Below are positions 17,528-27,216 of a DNA stretch of 37,439 nucleotides, piece by piece. Source of the DNA: Saprolegnia diclina VS20 (Eukaryota; Oomycota; Saprolegniomycetes; Saprolegniales; Saprolegniaceae); NCBI RefSeq assembly GCF_000281045.1, contig NW_008246079.1, forward strand, positions 419,225 through 456,663, read 5' to 3'. The notes below the pieces were generated by a model. That model ran no database searches. It was not told the DNA's origin and saw only the letters and a program-made list of their open reading frames with translations. Each line of letters starts with the position of its first letter. Position 1 is the first letter of the stretch. A program made the position numbers and the translations under genes.

Positions 17528-19904
17528 ATGGGCAGCCATGCGTCTCGAGTCCTCCCAAAGAACCTCCTGCCCCACGGCACGAGCGGGCCGCAGCTCGTCG
17601 GCGCCAACAACCACAACAAGCGCCGGAAGGATGCCGTGTGGCAGTCGAGCATCCTCGCCTCGCTTTTTTGTGTCGAGCCGCCTCTGCAGCTCTCGGCCAT
17701 GTCGCTCGACATTCTACTACCCGCGACCGGCGCTGCGATCGCGTCCGGGCTCGACAAGCTCCTTATCTACGACGGGTCGATCTCGGCCGACGTCCTCGGT
17801 GTTGGTGACGTTGCTTTCCACGTCCACCCGATCGTGAACCGTGATGCAGCGACCATCAGCACCGAAGACGCACCGTCGCTCGTGCAGTTTATTCATGATC
17901 AAAAGGACGTCCGGAGCTTTGTGACGGACGAGGTGCTCATCAGCTGCGTCCGAGACATGCGGTCGCAGATCAACTATCCCCACGAAGGTATTCTAGCCCT
18001 ATCGATGGACATGTTGTGCACGATAACGTAGGCAACTTGTACATCCTCCGGTTTCTGATTCCAAAGGGCAGCCACATGGATGTTGTCGCCAAATCCGTGC
18101 TCGCAACCAACATTTCCGTGCAGGGCAAGGTCCGCGCACTCACCGTGTCGGTCGATGCAGAGTTGGCGCCTGGATCACGGACATCGAGCGCCAAGTGGCG
18201 CCCGGTGGCTTCTGTGCGGAGCTTTGGCCGGTCGATGCTTGACGAGCGCGTTGCGATCAGCGAAGACTGTGTCCGCATCATGCGCGCTAGCCCGTTTTTT
18301 GCAGACATTTCAAGCCGCGACCTCACGCAGCTCGCCGACCTCGGGACCATTTCGCTCGTGGACGCCAACGTGGTAGGACTCGCGTTCATGGTGCCATGGA
18401 CGCCATGGACGAATTAGCGCCTCATGGCCGAAGGCGAACTTGGTGGACGAGAAATGTCCATTCTGTTGGCAGGAACCATCGCCGTTCAAAAGATGGACCC
18501 GGTTCGATCCCCCACTCGCAGTAATATTGGATTTAATTTTTCAAAATGATCGAGTAGGTTCAAGGGACGCTACGGACTGTTGCTGTGCTCCACAGCGGCG
18601 CGTGCATTGGCGAAACCTCGTTTCTCGTCCATATGCCCCGTACGGCAACGCTCGTGACCGAAGCCACGTGCATGCTCATCAGCCTCGACGGCAGCTCCTT
18701 TCTGCGCTTTCTCCAGAACTTTCCGCAAGTCCACCGGAAATTGCAAGGCATGCTCTGCGAACGGTTTGTGCAAAACATTGCCGCCCAAGGTGGCGTGCCG
18801 TTCTTTCGCGCGATTCCGTTTGAGCATCTTCTCGCGTGGGCCCAGCACTGCTACATTGAAGACGGCGTGCCCGCCTTCCAGAGTGTGTTACGTACGTCGT
18901 TTTCATTTCAGACATGTTGTCTGTGTTCTGTGGACACCTTGTCGACGATGCCTCTGCCATGTAGCGATCGTCGGCACGCCCAAGTTTAGCATCCTCCTCT
19001 CGGGCAGCGTCGAGCATTTGCAAAGCGGGACACAAAAGACACTTGTCTCGACGACTGGGTACTTTGGCTCGTTTGGTCACGTGCCCTTGCCGCAGGCTGG
19101 TCCCTGGGGCAGCGAAGCGAGTACGACGACGCCGTGCGTCTTTCTTTCTTGCGACCAAGTCGCCACGGACCGGGTATTTGATCGGTCAGCCATTGCGGCC
19201 ATTCAGCTACGCCTGAGTCGACAAAAAATTGACGTTCTGCCGCTTCTCGACCTCCCAGACGCGCGCAAGGCGCTCCTCGAGTTTGCGGACGCTGAATTCA
19301 GCACCGAAAACCTCTTATTTATCCTCGCCGTGCAGCAGTTTAAGCTCTCGCCATCGCTCGAGCGCGCCATTAGCATCGGGAACGAGTACATTGATGATCG
19401 CGCGGCGCAGCAAGTGAACATTGAAGCCAAGATGCGCGAAGAAATTCTCTCGTCGCTGGCATTGCGCGTCCCAAGAAGCACCCGATCGTTGTTGCCGGTC
19501 CTTTTGCCGGCGTCACTGGCGACGCTCTTTGATAGCGCGTTTGACGAGATCTTGCGTCTCGTGCGCAAGGACACGCTACCGCGCTTCAAGAAGACGTCGC
19601 TGTTTGCGGACTTGCTCTCGGCGTACCCGCTCTTCCTGCACGAGTGTCGAAGCGCGCCGTCGCCGCCACCGCTCAATTCCAAACGTTCAGAAGTCAACAA
19701 TGTTCACCGCCGCTTCGCTGCCATTTTGAACCAAGTGCGCGACGATCGACGAAGGCGCCGAAAACTGCGCTCGATCAACCACCGACCGTCGTTGCTTGTA
19801 CGTCTTGGCCTTGGCGTGTTTTTTTTCAAACGTATGGCTCCTAGGAACCCCTTTTTGCGGCCGTTGCCCCCCATATGCCCCACGCCCCAACACTACCTCG
19901 GTAG
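17528..19904 (+). CDS. Tandem cNMP-binding domains plus RGS domain protein, paralogue 1
   Basis: Six exons (17528-17987, 18032-18372, 18418-18501, 18558-18891, 18965-19797, 19845-19904) give 703 aa. The last intron (47 nt, GTACGT donor) is optional; reading through ends at 19926. The N-terminus MGSHAS fits the N-myristoylation pattern MGxxxS. Residues about 40-235 form a beta-rich, family-specific domain. The first cyclic-nucleotide-binding domain (about 239-345) has a phosphate-binding cassette CIGE...PRTAT (311-326) that keeps the Glu and Arg that bind cAMP/cGMP. A second domain (about 370-485) has lost both. An RGS domain follows (about 504-625) with helices ending in a KDTLPRFKKTSLF block, the usual end of RGS boxes. 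RGS domains accelerate GTP hydrolysis by G-alpha. The tail is basic. It lies 350 bases upstream of its paralogue in the same orientation. Confidence 0.85.
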
Positions 19905-20253
19905 TCCAACAAGAAATAGTCCTTAGTGTATAAACATCAACTTGAAAGACTTGGGTCTCCATTATCCTCGATCTCACCCCTTCACAGAGACCGGCGAACC
20001 AGACGCTGGTCCGTGTCGAGTTAGATCTGCTTGAACAACAAACATCCTGCCACACAAGTGTCGTAGCGAGGTATGATGTCGCTGCTGTCGCCAAAGACGA
20101 TGTTGATGCCGCCCGGTTCAAAACTGTTACCGCAGGAACCCTACCCCGCGCTCACAAGGGCGGTTTGTATGGCCTCGAAAACGACTTGGGGTTTGTATGG
20201 TGATGTCGGCCCGGCTAAAGTTAGCAGCATCTCAGGTTCGTTTCCGAGCGACG
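19905..20253. other. Spacer between RGS paralogues
   Basis: About 350 bases with no gene. It must contain the end of the first paralogue's transcript and the promoter of the second. A GTG-initiated in-frame extension of the second gene begins at 20197, but the ATG at 20254 is preferred because it restores the myristoylation motif shared with paralogue 1. Confidence 0.4.
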
Positions 20254-22396
20254 ATGGGCGGGACCTGCACGCGGATGGCGCTGAGCCAGCGACAAGACCT
20301 CTGGGGCTCGAGCCTCCTCTCGCCGCTCTTTGTGGAAGACGACATTGAGAGCCTCGGGACTTCGTCTGTGCCCCACACGGTGCTCCCGGGGTTCCCGATC
20401 ATTTCCGCGCGTACGAAAATCGCGCTCTTGTACGACGGCAAGATCACAGCGGTCGTGCCGCAGCTCGGGTCCGTCTCGTTCAACGTGAGCGCGACGAGCA
20501 AGTACTCTGGTGTCCACATTTTTGCCAAGGGCAACCTGACCGTCTCGCGCTTCTTCAAGGACCGCAACCGGGCGCCGAACGCGTCGAGCCAATTCACGAT
20601 CGACACGGAAGAGATGCTCGTGTCGACCAACGCGACGAAAGGATCGCACGAGTACCTCCTCCGCTTCTGCATGACCAAGACAAGCGGCAATGAAGTCGTC
20701 ATCAAGTCGTATCGCGCAACGTCGATCCAAGTGCTCGAGCGAAGCAAATTGCTCGTGCTCGAAAAACCGTCGAATGCCCTCGCATCCAATGTCTACTACC
20801 TCGTCAACAACGTCCTCAACTCGGACTCGCTCACGCTGCTCCGGTCCGTCTCGTTCTTCTCCGACATTGCCGACGAAAAGCTCCTTCGATTGGCCGACCT
20901 CTCAACCATTAGCGTTCTCGCACCGGGGTAGTCCTTCGATCTCGGACGATATTGACCAACATACTAGATGCGTCGTCTTCCGGGAGAACGACGAAGAAGG
21001 CTCCGAGATGTTTATTACGCTCGCAGGCGCGCTCGAAGTGAGCTCCAACCAAAGCGGCCAGTCGATCGTGCTCGCGACACTGCACGCGGGCTCGTGCTTT
21101 GGCGAGATGGCCCTCATGACACGCGTGCCCCGCGCAGCGACGATCAAGGTGCTCGACCATGCCATGCTCCTCTCGATCGAGAGAGATTTCTTTCTCCAGT
21201 TCCTCGACGACAACCCCGAGGTCGGATTTCAAATATCAAGATATCAACTTGATATGTCTCATCACATCAACGATTAGGTGCAAAACAAGCTACGGCATTT
21301 GCTGCAGGAACGCTTCATGAAGAAGGCCCTGTCGTCCAACATTGTGCCCTTCTTCCAAGCGATTGAACTGGACCGGCTCGTCGAACTCTCGCACCACTTT
21401 CTCGTCGAGGACACGATTTGCTCGGGCGATATCATTCTGACGCCCGAGACGTACGACACCAAGTTTTGCATCATCATCTGCGGCACGGTCGAGGCGAGCG
21501 ACGTGGCCGGCGAGTCCACAATGACGACCGTGCTCTCACCGGGGAGCTACTTTGGTACGTTTGCTCACTTCCCACACGCCTCGAACGTCCAACATACGGT
21601 CGTCGCCAAGACGCCGTGCGTCCTCTTCTCGTGCCCACGCGACGTGAGCACCCGCATCATTGGCACGTCGCCCGTCGCGTTGGCCGAGATTTACATTCGC
21701 TGGCTGCGCGACGCCGTCGAGCTCAAGCACGTCATGCAGCACCACAAGGCGCGCGACTTCTTCTTGGCGTTTTGCCGCGCCGAGTTTAGCGAAGAGAACG
21801 CGCTCTTCCTCATCGACCTCGACACGTACATGATGCTGACAAAGATGCTGCATATGCAATGACGCTGTAGGTACATGGGCATCCAGGCCATGGGCGCGCG
21901 GCGTGAGATGGCACAGTTCCTCTGCGAGACGTACATTAGCGAGACCGCGCCCAAGCAGGTCAATATTGACCACAATATGCGCGAGAGCATCATCAACCAA
22001 ATCGCGTCGCTCGGCGTCCGCGGCGTGGAAGACGAAATGGAGGTCGAGCTCACGGTCTTTGAGCCGGCGCGGTACGAGATCACGCGGCTCGTGACCAAGG
22101 ACAGCTTCCCGCGCTTCAAGCGCACCAAGTTCTTTACCGAGATGCTCGACGCGTTCGCTCCGTATTCGCATGCCCGCCACATCTCGCTCGCAGACGCGGT
22201 CAATCAGTTCAAGGAGAAGATCGTGCTGAGCCCGCGGGACGGCGCGCACGAGGGCGCGGGCGCGCTGTATGGGCGCTTTGAGAAGATCGTCGACACGGTC
22301 AACCTGCACAAGAACCGGCGGTCGACGCTCATGGGCGAGAGCCAGCCGATCGCGCGCGTGCGAAAATCCGTGTCCCGCATCCTCGCCGACCGGTGA
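20254..22396 (+). CDS. Tandem cNMP-binding domains plus RGS domain protein, paralogue 2
   Basis: Four exons (20254-20927, 20968-21220, 21278-21825, 21871-22396) give 666 aa. The N-terminus MGGTCT fits MGxxxT for N-myristoylation, with Cys5 available for palmitoylation. A family-specific N-terminal domain (about 15-190) aligns with paralogue 1 from a WGSSLL/WQSSIL motif onward. The first cyclic-nucleotide-binding domain (about 197-305) has the near-canonical cassette FGEMAL...PRAAT (269-283), with Glu271 and Arg280, so ligand binding is likely. The second domain (about 331-430) reads FGTF...SNVQHT at the same place, without the Glu or Arg, and probably cannot bind ligand. The RGS domain (about 463-605) has the HHKARDFFLAFCRAEFSEEN start and KDSFPRFKRTKFF end expected of RGS boxes. 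Its introns sit at or near positions used in paralogue 1, supporting gene duplication. The tail is basic. Confidence 0.9.
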
Positions 22397-22456
22397 AGGC
22401 AAGCGACCTGTACAGACCCACGTCGTATCGTATCAATGGCGTCAGCTGCTAGTTTA

Positions 22457-22885
22457 TTAGACGAGGTGCAATAACGTTTTCAAACACGCTTCGAGGTTGC
22501 CTTGGGCCTCGCGCAGCTTGCGCTCAGCAATCGCGGTCGGAAGGTTCATCTCGGCCGCCAAGAACGCAACGTCGTCCTTGGCGATCTTGACAGCGGCGAG
22601 CTCCTTCTCATGCGCGAGGGCCTCCTGCTTTTCGGCTTCTTCGGTCGCCTTGAGCGTCGAGAGAAGGTGCTTCATCGTGTTGACGTCGATCGCTTTTTCG
22701 TTCTCGTCGTCGTTGCCATCGAGCTTCTTCATCGCGCTCGTCTCCTCGGCCTTGGTCTTGTCCGACTCCTGGGCCTCCTCTTCTTCATCGTCGTCTTCCT
22801 CGCGCTCCGCATGCAAGGCGTCGTTGGCCGCAGGCTTCTCGGCGGGCGGCGCGTCGGCCTTCTTGGCGCTGGCAGCTTTGCTCAT
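22457..22885 (-). CDS. HYPK-like protein with C-terminal UBA domain
   Basis: 142 aa, single exon, converging on the RGS paralogue with only 60 bases between stops. The N-terminal half is low-complexity and charged: Ala/Lys/Pro, then a run of Asp/Glu at about 30-38. Residues about 58-98 are a charged helix. The C-terminus (100-142) is a UBA-like fold with the sequence style K-D-D-V-x-F-L-x-x-E-M-x-L-P, then A-E-R-x-L-R-E-A-x-G-N. It closely resembles the NAC-alpha/HYPK UBA. In animals and fungi, HYPK binds and regulates the NatA N-terminal acetyltransferase at the ribosome. NAC-alpha itself is excluded because there is no NAC domain. Cytosolic location is expected. Confidence 0.75.
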   Translation of the reverse strand: MSKAASAKKADAPPAEKPAANDALHAEREEDDDEEEEAQESDKTKAEETSAMKKLDGNDDENEKAIDVNTMKHLLSTLKATEEAEKQEALAHEKELAAVKIAKDDVAFLAAEMNLPTAIAERKLREAQGNLEACLKTLLHLV

Positions 22886-23273
22886 GCTCGAATCGTAGTT
22901 TTGTGACCACCATACACAGACCCCAAATTTAACACCGTGTTTTAACGCGTGTTACACGGCGTTGTAGTGTATTATAACACACCATTTTCCCGGTTTAACG
23001 CCGCAGGCGTGGAACATAACATCCACTGCATGGTTTGTTAAGTACGCTTTCGAGCTCAAAAGATCGCGCGCACCCAAAAACACGCAACTTGAGAGCTTTA
23101 ACGACGCATGACAAGACTCGAATAGGTGCATAGTTGCGTGTTATTAGACACATTAGTTGTTCAGGTACCTCTAAAGTACGCTACCTTTGCGACTTGAAAA
23201 CTTGCAGGAGAAAGCGCACTTTAAAGGGTCGTCGAGCAACTCCCACAACATCCCGTATCTTGAAGCACACAGC
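22886..23273. other. Divergent promoter region with hairpin
   Basis: Separates the minus-strand HYPK-like gene from the plus-strand pseudokinase. It is AT-rich and contains repeated GTGTTA/TAACAC half-sites, including a hairpin at 22931-22963 (AACACCGTGT paired with ACACGGCGTT, one imperfect pair). No gene is supported. Confidence 0.45.
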
Positions 23274-24636
23274 ATGGGGCAGACGGAATCGACGCTGGCT
23301 GCGCCGACGCGGGCAGCGACCAAGGCGGAACCGGCGGCTGACATGGGCGCGCCCATCGAGGACATGTCCTTGTCGAGCGCGATCTTGTTTGCGCGCAAGT
23401 TCACGCAGCGCCACCCGCTCTTTGCGTGGCGCCCGGACGAGCACGTCCTGCGCCGTATCGGGTCGCGGGCGCTCAAGCACTCGTTCCTGGTCGACTTTAC
23501 CGACCTCTCGGGCGCGGCCAACGCATGTGTGCTTCTCTCGCTCGTGCCCACGCAGGCGAGTCTCTTGTGCCACCAGTCGGCTGGGCTCACAACGTACAAG
23601 CTCAAGTCGCTCCTCGTGGCGCTCAAGCACCCATACCTGCTGCCGACACTCGACGTGCATTACGCCAACGAGAAAGGGTCGTCCACCGAGGTCATGCAGC
23701 GGCCGGGCATTCTGGTCGCCCAGCCTTTTGTGTCGACGGGTAGCCTCAAGGACCTCGTGTTCCAGCGGGCCGACCCGCGCAGAGCGTACGAAGAAAAGTA
23801 CGCCCCACGACACACGGGCGCCGGGCTTGCACGGCCGCAAGTCGCGCGCTACGGACGACAGATTCTGCTTGGCCTCGACGCGCTGCGGCAAAAGGGCATT
23901 ATCTGCGAGCATCTGAAGCTTTCCAACATCATCCTCGACAACAACGTCGCCCGGTACATGCTACCTACGGACGCTACGAACTCATGTCGAGTGCACTAGC
24001 ATTGCAGACATCTACAACACGGTGCTCGGCCTCGAGCGCGACGCGACTTGGCGGGCGTGGACGGTGCCGCTCGAAGGCGACGTCGATGTCGATCTGCTCC
24101 TCTTCGGCCACTGCCTCTACGAGATGGCGTGCGGCCAAGCGCTCGCAGCGACCGCGCCGACCGTAGACGATTTACTCGAGCTCCCGATCGAGATTGCCGA
24201 CGTGCTCCGCGTCATCTTCCACGGCGAAGGCCCCGACGTGACGGTACACGCCTTGCTGAGCTTGCCTCTGTTCGCTTCGAGTAGTCTGAACGATACGCCG
24301 TTGCCGCCGGTAACCTCCGCGTGCAGCAACACGCAATGACCGTGGACCATGTAGCTGCGCTTGGACAGCCATATGAAGGCCCTTCTCAAAGCTAGCATGC
24401 GCATCAACCAGGCACGGCGCCACGCCTACCGCGTCCAGTACGAAGACGCAATGGCGCTCGAGGAGGCGCGCCGGTCAGCCGAAGCCAGCCACGACGAGAA
24501 GCGCAAGGGGCATCAGTTGCGCTCACGGGCTCTGAGCAAGTCCATGCGTCGATCGCAGTACCGTGCGAGCAGCGCGTCCCTCAAATACGCTCGCACGAGC
24601 TTGGACGACGACAACGACGATGCTGTGGCGCCCTGA
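23274..24636 (+). CDS. PXK-like pseudokinase, probably N-myristoylated
   Basis: Three exons (23274-23953, 24000-24309, 24355-24636) give 423 aa; introns are 46 and 45 nt. The N-terminus MGQTES fits the MGxxxS myristoylation pattern. A kinase-like domain spans about 60-330. The block YGRQIL...L...KG...HLKLSN (193-218) and the following VLGLERD match the animal PX-domain kinase PXK. Catalytic residues are lost: the HRD triad reads CEH (211-213) and DFG reads DIY (230-232), while the Asn of the catalytic loop is kept. A clear VAIK lysine is not seen. Unlike animal PXK there is no N-terminal PX domain; the lipid anchor may replace it. The C-terminal 90 residues are a basic helical tail ending in an acidic Asp run. 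It is likely a scaffold in endosomal or membrane signalling (inference). Confidence 0.8.
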
Positions 24637-24918
24637 CTACACTATCGAGCACTAGTATGTATCCAGTCGTCGACTAAAAATCCGACTGTGTCTCTGTGCG
24701 CTGCGTGTGCCACGTCACATTGTGGCTGGTGCGAGAGATACGAGGTCGAGTACGTCGCACACACATGAAGAGCCTCTTCCATCTACCTCGGCCGCAGCGC
24801 TGTAGTTAGTCACTCTCAGCTAAGGTGGACTTGCAGTGGAAACCGGATACGATACATGTATCCGGATGCTTGCATGCACACAGGTTTCGGGGCTTCGGCA
24901 GCGGTCGGCAAGCGTAGG

Positions 24919-25782
24919 ATGGACTACTACCGCGTGATGAACCTGACGCGGTACGCTGCTGAAGGAGACGTATGGCCGATTCCTCATGGCATGACGCAGC
25001 AATGCGACGCAGAAGGACATCAAGCGAGCGTACCTCAAGCTCGGTACGCACCCTTGTGCTACCTGGCGCTTCATTTGGTCTCATGGGGTGGCGTAGCCCG
25101 GCAGCTGCATCCTGACGTCAATGGCAACGACCTCGTGTGCAGCGTCGCCTTATGCTGCATTGGCGTGATCGAATGTGAATGCGTAGGAGAAGGCGGCGCT
25201 CTTCAAGAAGGTGAGCGAGGCCAACTCGGTGCTCTCGGACCCGGCCAAGCGCGCAGGTGCGTAGCGACGCCAACGACAATGGAATGTGTAGCATTCGTTG
25301 ATGCTAGAATACGACAACCGCTTCTCGTACCGTGACCGCGGCGAGACGCACTACTCGCCGAAAGGCCAGACCAGCGCGCGGGCGTCTGCACCGTACGACG
25401 CTGCAACTTGCATCGACGACGCTAATCGGCGGTCTTAGACGCGGCAGCCATTACGGTATCAACGAAGACGTGTGGTATGCACACCACTATGGTGCCCACG
25501 CGCAGCGCACGAGCCGCTGGACGGGCAAGATCCACATGAACTACGGGTCGCACATTCCCGAAGAGATGTTTGAGCGCGAAATGGAGAGCATTCGACGGTC
25601 GATCCTAGCACATGGATGATGATGACCTCATGTGCTGAACTAGACGCGAAGCCACGAGCAAGATTCAGAACGGCTACATGCTGCGGCGAGAACTGCGGCT
25701 CAAGAAGCAAGCCGAGGAAGAAGCCGCCAAGCGAGCAAAGGCGCCGTCACAGACCGAGACCGACGGTTGTGTCATTTCGTAG
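24919..25782 (+). CDS. DnaJ (Hsp40) domain protein
   Basis: Seven small exons (24919-24950, 25000-25043, 25097-25134, 25187-25256, 25308-25392, 25439-25597, 25644-25782) give 188 aa; the six introns are 46-53 nt. The J domain occupies residues 1-60: helix I begins DYYRVMNLT, helix II contains KRAYLKLARQ, the HPD motif is at 30-32, and helix III contains FKKVSEANSVLSDPAKR ending in the conserved Tyr-Asp. J domains stimulate Hsp70 ATPase. After it comes a His/Tyr/Arg-rich region (about 65-140) with no Gly/Phe region or zinc finger, then a charged helix (145-175) rich in Arg, Lys and Glu, and a short tail ending Cys-Val-Ile-Ser. Such a CxxS-like end could in principle be prenylated, though this is speculative. 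It begins the ORF without targeting sequence, so cytosolic or mitochondrial-matrix roles cannot be separated. Confidence 0.85.
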
Positions 25783-26478
25783 CCAAAAGAATCGAGTCGT
25801 TGAACAATAGCGCGCTCGGGCTAGGGTCCATAGCCTAGCGTCCGGACGTTCTTGATGCTTGCGTGTGCGACCAAGAAGTCACGGAGCGTCCTTTGTCTTG
25901 GAGATTGCATCGACCGCATTCAGCACTTTGACCCCGCCATGGCATGCAGCTCGATACTATCGCATGGAGCATGGAGCGTTGCTGCTGACACCTCGCCAAT
26001 TCCCCAGTGCAAGCAATGTGCCCAGGAGGTGCGAGGCTCAAGCCTCGGAGGTGTTGCTCCTTTCTTTTCTTTCCTATCGGCGTTGACCTCTACACCACGG
26101 AGTTCGTTCTTGGCCCACGCTTCACACTCTGCGAACCTGCCGGAGCGCGATCCAGAGCCGTGCAAAGCTATCGTTCAAAGCCTCAAGACTCTCGGCGGGA
26201 TTGGTGACGCGTCGACGTCGACATGGTGTGAGTAGAGCCCATTTCGATGGCTAGTCGTCGAGCGTTGACCAACGAGATGCAGCGTGGTCCTACTGTCGCT
26301 TGCACTGCTTGAACATGTCGGTCGCTCCTCCACTGTCGTAAGAAGCGCTCTTCACTGCGAAGGCGTCTCTTCTGCGTTGACATTGCATAACTTTTGGAGG
26401 ACAATTCTGTCTGCCATTGCATGGACACTATCTTATGGATGACATAAACGTAGATGTATGACTAGTCCGTGCATGCGG
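25783..26478. other. Intergenic region, no gene supported
   Basis: About 700 bases. Plus-strand frame 25852-26235 (127 codons) and several minus-strand frames are open, but none has a domain, targeting signal or strong third-position bias. It must hold the 3' ends of the DnaJ gene and the lectin-like gene, which converge here. Confidence 0.35.
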
Positions 26479-27216
26479 TTAGGGGTCGATCGGGCCCATG
26501 AGAACCGGGGCCCAGATCTGCTGCTGCTCGACGCGCCACGTGCACTTGTCCAAGACCACTGCGTACGGGTTGTTGTACGACGACGTGATGCCGTTGACCG
26601 TGAGGCAGTACTCGGGCGAGTGGCGTGGGCGCAGAAACACGACCTTGAACATCTTGGTGTCGTCGTACTCGACGAGCCACATTTGGTTGATGTTGGCGCG
26701 GTTGCACTCCCAGCCGTGCACGCGCAGCGTCGGCCCGTCCCACCACGCGTCGAGGCAGAGGAAGTTCTTGGGGTCCGGGTGCACGATCCACTCGCGGCGC
26801 GGAATGTTGTCGGGGTACGGCGGCCACCCGTCGCGCAGCCGCCAGTGGTGCGCCCCCCACCCAAACATGTATGGCGTCGTTGTGACCGTCTTGTCGGTCA
26901 TTGAGAGCGCGTAGTTGAACTTGCTGTTGCCGCCGACGTTGGCGAAGCTCGGGCCGTTGACAAAAAAGTTGTATTCGTAGAAGACCGGACGGTCCTCGAG
27001 GTTGCTAATGTGCTTGAGCGCCGGCGACGTGGTCAGATACTGCGTATCGTTGTAGTCTGCGCGGAAGCGCGCGGCGAGTTGCTCGTAGAGCGGGTCGTAG
27101 GGAGCCGTGCGGTTGGCATTGGTCGTGTCGTTGAGAGGTGCCGCGGCGGCCGCGGCCACGAGCGAGAGGAGCGAGAGCAGCGTCTTGCGCATCGCTGCGA
27201 ATTGCAAAGTGGTCAT
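26479..27216 (-). CDS. Secreted protein with ricin-B-type beta-trefoil lectin domain
   Basis: 245 aa from the ATG at 27216; a second in-frame ATG at 27192 gives a tighter signal peptide. The Leu/Ala-rich stretch before a Pro-Leu-Asn-Asp is a good secretion signal. The middle region (about 35-120) is rich in Tyr, Asn, Phe and Trp with several N-x-T/S sites. The C-terminal 100 residues carry two Q-x-W type motifs (NQMW and QQIW) about 50 residues apart, plus paired Cys around them (FLCLDAWW ... CLTVNG). This is the pattern of the ricin-B beta-trefoil sugar-binding fold. There is no enzymatic partner domain; the family is a general carbohydrate-binding module in secreted proteins. The frame stays open upstream of the chosen start, but those residues look untranslated. 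Confidence 0.7.
   Translation of the reverse strand: MTTLQFAAMRKTLLSLLSLVAAAAAAPLNDTTNANRTAPYDPLYEQLAARFRADYNDTQYLTTSPALKHISNLEDRPVFYEYNFFVNGPSFANVGGNSKFNYALSMTDKTVTTTPYMFGWGAHHWRLRDGWPPYPDNIPRREWIVHPDPKNFLCLDAWWDGPTLRVHGWECNRANINQMWLVEYDDTKMFKVVFLRPRHSPEYCLTVNGITSSYNNPYAVVLDKCTWRVEQQQIWAPVLMGPIDP

Noticed and set aside
18499-18512. GGTTCGATCC resembling a tRNA B box
   Set aside because: It sits at an exon-intron junction of the RGS gene, and no D arm, anticodon arm or acceptor stem surrounds it.
21536-22402. 288-codon minus-strand frame antisense to RGS paralogue 2
   Set aside because: Shadow frame; the plus strand encodes intact CNBD and RGS motifs with consistent splice sites.
25852-26235. 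127-codon frame after the DnaJ gene
   Set aside because: Low-information composition, no homologue recognised, and it lies in a 3' convergent region.
26479-27216. Possibility that the beta-trefoil protein is a ricin-like toxin
   Set aside because: Only the sugar-binding fold is suggested; there is no enzymatic A-chain-like domain, and the fold is common in harmless secreted proteins.
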